Shown: one piece after another, positions 1 to 5,670 of the stretch
Numbering within the stretch: the first letter of the stretch is position 1
How the letters are laid out: every line of letters begins with the position of its first letter
NCBI GenBank assembly: GCA_964655005.1
Contig: CAZZKE010000063.1
Span: 1 to 17,617 of the forward strand
Length of the DNA: 17,617 bases
Origin: CAZZKE01 sp964655005
GTDB lineage: Bacteria; Pseudomonadota; Alphaproteobacteria; Rhodospirillales; JABHCV01
Reading direction: 5' to 3'
Made by a program: the position numbers and the translations under genes
The notes under the pieces: generated by a model
Database searches by the model: none
The model's input: the letters and a program-made list of their open reading frames with translations, nothing else
What the model was told of the DNA's origin: nothing

Positions 1-1015
1 CAATGGGATGCATGATGTCGGACCCGGCGCAAACCGCGACCAGACCGGCCAGCGGGACATCGGGGCGGGCGCCGACGTGGGAGATAATTTCGGCGGCGCA
101 TATGCCGCCCAGGCGGGCGCAAACCGCCAGCGGCTGGTCGTGAGTCAGGCCGTAAAGGAACCCGGCGGCATAGGCGTCGCCGGCGCCGGTGGTGTCGGTG
201 ACTTTCGTCGGCGGCTCGGCATCTACTATGTGGACCCGCTCGCCGGCGACCACCACCGAGCCCTTCTCGCTGCGGGTCAGGGCGGCGATGGCGCAATGGC
301 CGCGCACCGCCTGCATCGCCGCATCGAAGCTTTCGACCCGGTAAAGCGACATGATTTCTTCTTCGTTGGCGAACAGCACGTCGACATGGTTTTCCACCAA
401 ATCGAGAAATTCGTCCCGGTGGCGGTCGACGCAGAACGGGTCCGATAACGACAGCGAAACCATGCGTCCGGCCGCCTTGGCCGCCCCGGCCGCCTTCAGG
501 AACGCCTTCTTGGCGTTTTCCGGATCCCACAGGTAACCTTCCATATAAGTTATCTTGGCGGCGGCGACCATGGCCTCGTCGATGTCGGCGGGGCCCAGCT
601 CGACGCAGGCGCCCAGATAGGTCTGCATGGTCCGCTGGGCGTCCGGGGTAACGTGAATCATGCACCGTGCGGTGGCGGCGCCGGTAGTCGCCGGCGCCGT
701 TTCAAAGGCCACGCCCAGCGCCTTGATGTCGTGGCCGAACACCTGGCCCAGCTGGTCGTCCCTGACCTTGCCGATATAGGCCCCGGTACCGCCCAGGGAA
801 GCCAGCGCCGCGATGGTGTTGCCCGCCGAACCGCCGGAACATTCGATGCCGGGACCCATGCGGTCGTAGACCAGCGCCGCCGTCGCCTCGTCGATCAGGG
901 TCATCGAACCCTTGACGATTTCCAGTTCGTTGATGAACTGATCGTCGGCGTGGGCCAGAACATCGACGATGGCGTTGCCCATGGCGAGGACATCGTAGCT
1001 GGGGTCGTTGGTCAT
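1..1015 (-). CDS. Adenosine kinase (PfkB family), 3' end cut by window edge
   Basis: Phosphorylates adenosine to AMP with ATP in purine salvage, in the cytosol; a related sugar or nucleoside substrate cannot be excluded. The frame runs from ATG at 1015 to the window edge without a stop, giving 338 codons. The N-terminus (MTNDPSYDVLAMGNAIVD) has the family's first strand, SGGSAGNT around residue 60 is the substrate-side glycine motif, and DTTGAGD at residues 274-280 is the PfkB signature 2 with catalytic Asp280. Family members are about 330 residues, so only a few C-terminal residues are missing. GGAG lies 8 nt before the ATG. A good promoter (1063-1090) precedes it, divergent from the EI24 gene. 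The family is clear; the adenosine specificity is inferred from overall similarity to alphaproteobacterial adenosine kinases. Confidence 0.9.
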   Translation of the reverse strand, partial: MTNDPSYDVLAMGNAIVDVLAHADDQFINELEIVKGSMTLIDEATAALVYDRMGPGIECSGGSAGNTIAALASLGGTGAYIGKVRDDQLGQVFGHDIKALGVAFETAPATTGAATARCMIHVTPDAQRTMQTYLGACVELGPADIDEAMVAAAKITYMEGYLWDPENAKKAFLKAAGAAKAAGRMVSLSLSDPFCVDRHRDEFLDLVENHVDVLFANEEEIMSLYRVESFDAAMQAVRGHCAIAALTRSEKGSVVVAGERVHIVDAEPPTKVTDTTGAGDAYAAGFLYGLTHDQPLAVCARLGGICAAEIISHVGARPDVPLAGLVAVCAGSDIMHPI

Positions 1016-1062
1016 GCGTGGGGCTCCGGTAGCGGCCAGTGGCCTGGGGGAAAATCCGCCGC

Positions 1063-1090
1063 AGTATAGGCAGAAAGCGCCGGCGGGCAA
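1063..1090 (-). promoter_or_regulatory. Candidate sigma-70 promoter of the adenosine kinase gene
   Basis: On the minus strand TTGCCC (1090-1085), a 16-nt spacer and TATACT (1068-1063) form a good housekeeping promoter. Transcription would start near 1057, giving a leader of about 40 nt that contains an 11-bp palindrome (GGCCA-G-TGGCC, 1034-1044) and the GGAG ribosome binding site. Sequence match only. Confidence 0.6.
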
Positions 1091-1130
1091 GGGGGTGCTG
1101 AATTTCCATCCGTACGACCCGACGAGACCC

Positions 1131-1160
1131 TTGCCCGGCGACCGTGAAGCGGGATACTTT
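1131..1160 (+). promoter_or_regulatory. Candidate promoter of the EI24-bactofilin-lipoprotein genes
   Basis: TTGCCC (1131-1136) and TACTTT (1155-1160) are separated by 18 nt, or GATACT (1153-1158) by 16 nt. It is very similar to the candidate rph promoter at 9662-9690. Initiation would fall close to the GTG at 1167, so the mRNA would have almost no leader. The -10 match is modest. Confidence 0.4.
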
Positions 1161-1166
1161 GCCCCG

Positions 1167-1841
1167 GTGATCAAAGCCTTTATCAAAGCGCTGGACCAAA
1201 TTTCCGACCGCAAGGCCCGCCGGGTGATCTGGCTGGCCGGCGCCGCCGCCGTGGCCGTGTTTATCGTGCTGTGGCTGGCCGTCGGTTATTTGCTGGCCAA
1301 TACTTCCCTGTTCGCCATCGGCTGGCTGGAAACCGCCATTGATGTGCTGGGCGGGCTGGCCACCGGCGTCGTCACCTGGCTGCTGTTTCCGGCCGTCGTC
1401 AGCGCCCTGATCGGGTTGTTTCTGGACGATATCGCCCAGGCCGTCGAGGACCGCCACTATCCGGCCCTGGCCGCCGCCGCCGGCCTGCCGGTCGTGCAGT
1501 CGGTGCTGATGTCGCTGCGATTCTTCGGTCTGATGCTGGCGCTTAACCTGTTGATGCTGCCTTTTCTGTTAACCGGGCCGCTTTTCCCTTTTGTTTTCTA
1601 TTCCGTGAACGGCTATCTTCTAGGTCGGGAATATTTCGAGCTGGTCGCCTTGCGGCGATTAGGCCCGGCGGAAGCCAGAGACCTGCGGAAACGAAATGGC
1701 CTGAAGCTGTTTTTTGTCGGCGTCGTCATCGCCTTCCTGCTGACGGTGCCGGTGGTTAACTTGCTGGCGCCGGTCATTGCCACCGGGGTCATGGTGCATC
1801 TGTTCGAGGACTTTCGCGGCAGGCAAAATATTCAGGATTAG
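1167..1841 (+). CDS. EI24 domain (CysZ-like) integral membrane protein
   Basis: A 224-residue inner-membrane protein with four long hydrophobic blocks at about residues 20-44, 55-85, 118-150 and 180-210. The stretch NGYLLGREYFELVALRR (148-164) is the hallmark of the EI24/CysZ family. CysZ in E. coli is a sulfate permease; alphaproteobacterial paralogues mostly have no assigned substrate, so sulfate transport is only a possibility. No sulfur-assimilation gene is nearby. The open frame extends upstream to 1008 across the promoter region, but GTG at 1167 (MIKAFIKALDQISD) matches the usual family N-terminus and removes a non-conserved 53-residue extension. It is followed after 15 nt by the bactofilin gene, so the two are probably co-transcribed. 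Confidence 0.82.
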   Translation: MIKAFIKALDQISDRKARRVIWLAGAAAVAVFIVLWLAVGYLLANTSLFAIGWLETAIDVLGGLATGVVTWLLFPAVVSALIGLFLDDIAQAVEDRHYPALAAAAGLPVVQSVLMSLRFFGLMLALNLLMLPFLLTGPLFPFVFYSVNGYLLGREYFELVALRRLGPAEARDLRKRNGLKLFFVGVVIAFLLTVPVVNLLAPVIATGVMVHLFEDFRGRQNIQD

Positions 1842-1856
1842 AACGAGGGAAATATC

Positions 1857-2423
1857 ATGTTCCGGCGCAATAAGGATGAAAACGGCTCGCAAGCGGAGCC
1901 CGGCAAGAACGATGGCGGTGCGCCGCCGTTGAAGCCGTTTTCGAAGAACGCCAGCCACATCCCATCGAAACCGCCGAACAAGGCCCCGGCGGTCGGTTCG
2001 GTGTCTCTCCAGCGCCCCAAGGAAAGCCTGGCCCCGCCCGGACGACCCGACCCGACCCGCCACGGCGAAGTGGACAGCAAGAAACTGATTGTCGGCCGGG
2101 ATATTTGCCTGAACGGGGAAATCACTTCGTGCGAGCGGCTGATCGTCGAGGGGCGTATCGAAGTGTCGCTATCGGACGCCCGCTTCATCAATGTCGCGCC
2201 GACCGGTTTTTTCAAGGGCAACGCCGACGTCAGGGAAGCCGATATCAGCGGCCGCTTCGAAGGCGAATTGATCGCCTCGGAACGCCTGACGGTACGCACC
2301 GGCGGCCGCATCAGCGGCTCGGTGCGTTACGGCTCGATTGTCATCGAGCCCGGCGGCGAAGTTACCGGCGATATGCAGCCGCTGGACGCCGCGGGATCGA
2401 AAAACCGAAACGAGACGGGCTGA
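1857..2423 (+). CDS. Bactofilin (polymer-forming cytoskeletal protein)
   Basis: Bactofilins self-assemble without nucleotide into filaments lying under the inner membrane, and act in cell shape, stalk formation or local peptidoglycan synthesis. The protein has 188 residues. Residues 1-72 are a polar, proline-rich, presumably disordered arm. The core beta-helix domain spans about 74-176, starting KKLIVGRDICLNGEI and showing the regular alternation of hydrophobic and glycine residues of this family (for example VEGRIEV, ISGRFEGEL, GRISGSV). A short polar tail follows. ATG at 1857 has AGGGA (1846-1850) six bases upstream. Its stop abuts the GTG of the next lipoprotein gene. No M23 peptidase or other usual bactofilin partner is present here, so its exact job is unknown. 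Confidence 0.92.
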   Translation: MFRRNKDENGSQAEPGKNDGGAPPLKPFSKNASHIPSKPPNKAPAVGSVSLQRPKESLAPPGRPDPTRHGEVDSKKLIVGRDICLNGEITSCERLIVEGRIEVSLSDARFINVAPTGFFKGNADVREADISGRFEGELIASERLTVRTGGRISGSVRYGSIVIEPGGEVTGDMQPLDAAGSKNRNETG

Positions 2424-2912
2424 GTGAACCGCTTCGCCCTGCTTTTGGTGCTTCTGTTACCGGCGGCCTGCGCGGCCCCCGGCACGCCGGGACCGACGCC
2501 CGTGCAAGCGGTCGTGACGGTCACCGAACCAGAGCCCCAGGCCGTGACGGTCGCCGAGCCGGAAAAGGAACAGGCGGCCCCGGCCCCGGCGCCGCCCGAC
2601 ATCGACCTGCTGCCGCCCGCCCGCGCGGGATTGCCGACCGCGAATTCCCTGCAACCGGAACGCCTGATCGGCCTGCTGGACAGCGAACTGGAGCGGGTCC
2701 TGGGAATACCGGATTTCAGGCGCAAGGACCCGCCGGCGCAAATTTGGCAATACCGCAATCAATCCTGCCTGTTCGATGTGTTCCTGTTTCAGGACAAGGC
2801 CCGTTCGAACGCCTACGCGGTCACCTATATCGAGGCGCGCGGCCTGGATGTAAACCGGGTCTCGGACCGGGACTGCTTCCTGAGCGTGTTGAAGGAACGT
2901 AAGCAGGGCTAG
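2424..2912 (+). CDS. Small proline-rich lipoprotein, uncharacterised
   Basis: A 162-residue protein starting at GTG directly after the bactofilin TGA, which suggests translational coupling. It has a short signal peptide ending LLPAAC, with the probable lipidated Cys16; Pro at -3 is not ideal for a lipobox. A low-complexity Pro/Glu linker (about 20-62) contains a tandem 10-residue repeat (VTVTEPEPQA / VTVAEPEKEQ). The folded part (about 75-158) includes LLDSELERVLGIPDFRRKDP and IWQYRNQSCLFDVFLF, a pattern I recognise from uncharacterised alphaproteobacterial lipoproteins that vaguely resemble SmpA/BamE-type domains. Cys115 and Cys151 could form a disulfide in the periplasm. No function can be assigned; the position behind EI24 and bactofilin suggests an envelope role. 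Confidence 0.75.
   Translation: MNRFALLLVLLLPAACAAPGTPGPTPVQAVVTVTEPEPQAVTVAEPEKEQAAPAPAPPDIDLLPPARAGLPTANSLQPERLIGLLDSELERVLGIPDFRRKDPPAQIWQYRNQSCLFDVFLFQDKARSNAYAVTYIEARGLDVNRVSDRDCFLSVLKERKQG
2513..2560 (+). repeat. Tandem 30-nt period repeat inside the lipoprotein linker
   Basis: An 18-nt unit (2513-2530) recurs at 2543-2560 with two mismatches, a period of 30 nt. It encodes two copies of a VTV-x-EPE decapeptide in the periplasmic linker. Confidence 0.7.
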
Positions 2913-2921
2913 GCGCCCTAG
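2909..2921. repeat. Short inverted repeat carrying both convergent stop codons
   Basis: CTAGG-CGC-CCTAG. The TAG of the lipoprotein gene (2910-2912, plus) and the TAG of nth (2920-2918, minus) both lie within the arms. There is no T tract on either side, so it is not a standard intrinsic terminator. Confidence 0.5.
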
Positions 2922-3553
2922 GCGGTCATTTTGCCCTTGTAGGCGCACCAGTCGCGGACGATACACCGCCAGCATTCCGGCTTGCGCGCCTTGCAGACAT
3001 ACCGCCCGTGCAAAATCAGCCAGTGGTGGGCGTCGGCCATCCATTTTTCGGGTGTCCGGCGCAGTAATTTTTTCTCGACTTCCAGCGGCGTTTTACCGGT
3101 CGCCAGGCCGGTCCGGTTGGATACCCGGAAGATGTGGGTGTCGACCGCGATGGTCGGCTCGCCGAAGGCAATATTCAGGACCACGTTGGCGGTTTTGCGG
3201 CCCACTCCGGGCAGGGCTTCCAGGCTGGCCCGGTCGTCGGGCACCTTGCCATCGTGCCTTTCGATCAGTTGCCGGCTAAGATTTATGACGTTTTTGGCCT
3301 TGGTGTTGAACAGGCCGATGGTCTTGATGTAGTCGCGCAGCCCGGCCTCGCCCAGTTCGACCATGGCCGCGGGCGTTTTTATTTTCCTGAACAGCGGCCC
3401 GGTCGCCTTGTTGACGCCGACATCGGTGGCCTGGGCCGACAGCACCACGGCGACCAGCAGGGTGTAGTCGTTGATCCAGTCCAGTTCGCCCCGGGGTTCG
3501 GGGTTGTCGTCGGCCAGCGCCTGATAGAATTTTTCGATATCGGATTTTTTCAT
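2918..3553 (-). CDS. nth: Endonuclease III, [4Fe-4S] DNA glycosylase/AP lyase
   Basis: Base-excision repair enzyme that removes oxidised pyrimidines and cleaves at abasic sites. The 211-residue length and landmark positions match E. coli Nth: helix-hairpin-helix LPGVGRKTANVV around 114-125 with catalytic Lys120, catalytic Asp138 in VDTHIFRVSNR, and the iron-sulfur cluster cysteines Cys187, Cys194, Cys197 and Cys203 in the C-X6-C-X2-C-X5-C spacing. All key residues are present. The start ATG (3553-3551) overlaps the dapB stop by four bases (ATGA), so translation is probably coupled. It is the last gene of the hrcA-grpE-dnaK-dnaJ-dapB-nth run and meets the lipoprotein gene tail to tail with 5 bp between stops. 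Confidence 0.97.
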   Translation of the reverse strand: MKKSDIEKFYQALADDNPEPRGELDWINDYTLLVAVVLSAQATDVGVNKATGPLFRKIKTPAAMVELGEAGLRDYIKTIGLFNTKAKNVINLSRQLIERHDGKVPDDRASLEALPGVGRKTANVVLNIAFGEPTIAVDTHIFRVSNRTGLATGKTPLEVEKKLLRRTPEKWMADAHHWLILHGRYVCKARKPECWRCIVRDWCAYKGKMTA

Positions 3554-4350
3554 GAGAAACCCAGTACGTCGCCCATGCCGTACAGCCCCGGCGGTTGCGA
3601 CGAGCTCCAGATGGCGGCGTGCAGGGCGCCCTTGACGAAAACCGCGCGCGAAGTCGCCTTGTGGGCCAGTTCCAGGCGTTCGCCATCGGCCGCGAAGATC
3701 ACCGTGTGATCGCCGATCACGTCGCCGCCGCGCAGCGTCGCGAAACCGATCCGGCCCTTCGTCCTGGCGCCGGTATGGCCGTCGCGGACGCGGTCGAAAA
3801 CGGCATCCGGATCGACGCCGCGACCGGCCGCCGCTGCCCGGCCCAATGCCAGCGCCGTGCCCGATGGCGCGTCGACCTTGTGGCGATGGTGCATTTCAAG
3901 GATTTCGATGTCGTAGTCGTCGCCCAGGATGCCGGCGACCTGTCGGCCAAGGCCGATCAGCAGGTTGACGCCAAGGGAAAAGTTCGCCGCCTGAACGATC
4001 GCCGCCGACCGCGAGGCCTTTTCGATGGCCCGTTCGGCGGCGGCCTCAAGGCCGGTGGTGCCTAGCACCATGGCCGTGCCGTATTGCCCGGCCAGTTCGG
4101 CGTGACGTTCCGTCGCCGTAGCCACCGTAAAATCGATAACCGCGTCGGCGGCTTCGAACAGGGCGGCGGCATCATCGGTGACGGCGATGCCGGCCGGCTC
4201 AAGCCCGGCCAGGGCTCCCAGGTCGGCGCCGATGTGCCGGCCGCCGGCCAGTTCGGTGCCGCCGGCCAGTTCGCAGCCATCGCCCGCCAGCGTCGCGGCC
4301 ACCAGCATCCGGCCCATGCGCCCGGCGCATCCGACAATTCCGATTTTCAT
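3550..4350 (-). CDS. dapB: 4-hydroxy-tetrahydrodipicolinate reductase
   Basis: NAD(P)H-dependent reductase of the diaminopimelate/lysine pathway, feeding peptidoglycan and protein synthesis. The 266-residue protein starts MKIGIVGCAGRMG, with the dinucleotide-binding GCAGRMG at 7-13. The catalytic segment EMHHRHKVDAPSGTA (152-166) has the conserved His154/His155 region, Lys158 and the substrate-binding DAPSGTA. The open frame extends two codons further to a TTG at 4356, but the purine-rich GAGGGGG lies 7 nt before ATG 4350 and only one base before the TTG, so ATG is chosen. It follows dnaJ after 61 bp; linkage of dapB to dnaKJ is common in alphaproteobacteria. A weak internal promoter candidate (4382-4411) would let it be expressed apart from the chaperones. 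Confidence 0.96.
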   Translation of the reverse strand: MKIGIVGCAGRMGRMLVAATLAGDGCELAGGTELAGGRHIGADLGALAGLEPAGIAVTDDAAALFEAADAVIDFTVATATERHAELAGQYGTAMVLGTTGLEAAAERAIEKASRSAAIVQAANFSLGVNLLIGLGRQVAGILGDDYDIEILEMHHRHKVDAPSGTALALGRAAAAGRGVDPDAVFDRVRDGHTGARTKGRIGFATLRGGDVIGDHTVIFAADGERLELAHKATSRAVFVKGALHAAIWSSSQPPGLYGMGDVLGFS

Positions 4351-4381
4351 GGCCAAGCCCCCTCTGAATACCGTTCAGGAC

Positions 4382-4411
4382 AGCATACAGCACGAACCAC
4401 GGCCAGGTGAA
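4382..4411 (-). promoter_or_regulatory. Weak candidate internal promoter before dapB
   Basis: Minus strand TTCACC (4411-4406), 18-nt spacer, TATGCT (4387-4382). Each hexamer matches the sigma-70 consensus in four positions. It lies in the 61-bp dnaJ-dapB gap. Low certainty. Confidence 0.2.
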
Positions 4412-5542
4412 TCACTCTTTCAAGTCTTCCCAAAGCTCTTTGACCCGGTCAAAGAACCCGTGCGATTGCGGGCTGTGTTTCTTGGCGCTGCTCGATCCTT
4501 CGAATTCCTTGAGCAGTTCTTTCTGCTTCTTGGTCAGGTTGACCGGGATTTCGACGGTGATTTGCACGAACATGTCGCCACGGGCGTCGGAGCGCAGGAT
4601 TCGCATGCCGCGGCCCCTGAGCCGGAATTGCTGGCCCGACTGCGAGCCGGTCGGGATGGCGACGCGGGTCCGCGCGCCTTCCACCGTCGGCACCTCGACC
4701 GAACCGCCGAGCGCCGCCGTGGTCATCGGGATCGGCACCTTGCAGTAGATGTTGGCGCCGTCGCGGCGGAACAGGCGATGCGGGCTGACGGACAGGAATA
4801 TGTACAAATCGCCGGCCGGGGCGCCGCGCAAGCCGGCCTCGCCCTCATTGCTCAGGCGGATTCGGGTGCCGTCCTCGACCCCCGAGGGCACGGTTACCGA
4901 CAGCGTTTTTTCCTTGTGCAGCCGGCCCTGACCGGCGCATGTCCGGCACGGTTCCTTGATTACCTTGCCGGCCCCTTGGCACGACGGGCAGGTTCTCTCG
5001 ACGGTGAAGAATCCGGATTGGCTGCGGACCCGACCCTGGCCGCCACAGGTGGCGCAAGCGACCGGCGGCGCGCCGCCGGCGGCGCCCGACCCGGAACAGT
5101 CCTCGCAAGGCGCCGAGGTCGGCACCCGAATTGTCGTTTTCTTGCCCTCGAAGGCCTCTTCCAGGGTTATTTCCATGTTGTAGCGCAGGTCCGAACCGCG
5201 ACCGGAGCCGGCCCTGCCGCCGCCGCCGCCGACATTGGCGCCGAACATTTCCTCGAAGATATCGGCGAAGCCGCCGCCGCCGAAGCCGCCGAAACCGCCG
5301 CCGCCCGGTCCGCCGTTATCGAAGGCGGCGTGGCCGAAGCGATCGAAGGCGGCGCGTTTGTCCTCGTCCTTAAGGACTTCGTAGGCCTCGTTGATTTGCT
5401 TGAATTTATGTTCCGCCGCCTGGTCGCCGGGATTGCGGTCCGGATGATACTGCATGGCCTGTTTGCGGTAGGCCTTTTTTATCTCGTCGAAACCGGCGTC
5501 CCTGCTTACCCCAAGCAGTATGTAATAGTCCTCTTTCGTCAT
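4412..5542 (-). CDS. dnaJ: Chaperone DnaJ (Hsp40), type I
   Basis: Co-chaperone that delivers unfolded clients to DnaK and stimulates its ATPase. The 376 residues show the full type I order: J domain (about 1-70) with HPD at 33-35; glycine/phenylalanine-rich linker (about 77-118); four CXXCXGXG zinc-finger repeats with cysteines 146/149, 163/166, 185/188 and 199/202; then the C-terminal substrate-binding beta domains. Nothing is missing. The gene lies 128 bp after dnaK, and that gap contains GC-rich inverted repeats that could reduce dnaJ expression relative to dnaK. The ribosome binding site is weak (ACGGA just before the ATG). Confidence 0.98.
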   Translation of the reverse strand: MTKEDYYILLGVSRDAGFDEIKKAYRKQAMQYHPDRNPGDQAAEHKFKQINEAYEVLKDEDKRAAFDRFGHAAFDNGGPGGGGFGGFGGGGFADIFEEMFGANVGGGGGRAGSGRGSDLRYNMEITLEEAFEGKKTTIRVPTSAPCEDCSGSGAAGGAPPVACATCGGQGRVRSQSGFFTVERTCPSCQGAGKVIKEPCRTCAGQGRLHKEKTLSVTVPSGVEDGTRIRLSNEGEAGLRGAPAGDLYIFLSVSPHRLFRRDGANIYCKVPIPMTTAALGGSVEVPTVEGARTRVAIPTGSQSGQQFRLRGRGMRILRSDARGDMFVQITVEIPVNLTKKQKELLKEFEGSSSAKKHSPQSHGFFDRVKELWEDLKE

Positions 5543-5582
5543 ATTCCGTTCTTCGGCCCCACTGCGCCATGAGGCCGCCGCC

Positions 5583-5611
5583 GCCCGGAATTTCCGGGCC
5601 GGCGAGCGGCC
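5583..5611 (-). repeat. Overlapping GC-rich inverted repeats in the dnaK-dnaJ gap
   Basis: A 17-nt palindrome, GCCCGGAA-T-TTCCGGGC (5583-5599), overlaps GGCCG-GCGAG-CGGCC (5597-5611). In RNA the first could fold as a 6-7 bp stem with a 3-5 nt loop. No run of U follows, so it looks like a processing or stability hairpin, or a protein-binding site, rather than a simple terminator. Confidence 0.55.
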
Positions 5612-5648
5612 TTCATAGTTACCGTTTCAACAGAGAACGATCCCGAAC

Positions 5649-5662
5649 CGCCCGTCCGGGCG
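5649..5662 (-). repeat. Hairpin just after the dnaK stop codon
   Basis: CGCCC-GTCC-GGGCG on the plus strand (a 5-bp stem with a tetraloop in the minus-strand RNA), 8 nt downstream of the dnaK TAA. There is no U tract. It may protect the dnaK 3' end or attenuate read-through into dnaJ. Confidence 0.5.
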
Positions 5663-5670
5663 TCCGCTCA

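Noticed and set aside
1008..1166. N-terminal extension of the EI24 protein
   Set aside because: The first 53 codons are not membrane-like or family-like and cover the promoters of the divergent genes; the GTG at 1167 fits the family start.
5215..5320. Dense GCC/GGC triplet repeats
   Set aside because: They encode the glycine/phenylalanine-rich linker of DnaJ and are fully explained by the protein.
4178..5572. 464-codon open frame on the plus strand opposite dapB and dnaJ
   Set aside because: Its composition (Ala, Arg, Gly runs) is that of an antisense shadow in GC-rich DNA, and it crosses two clearly identified genes including the dnaJ zinc fingers.
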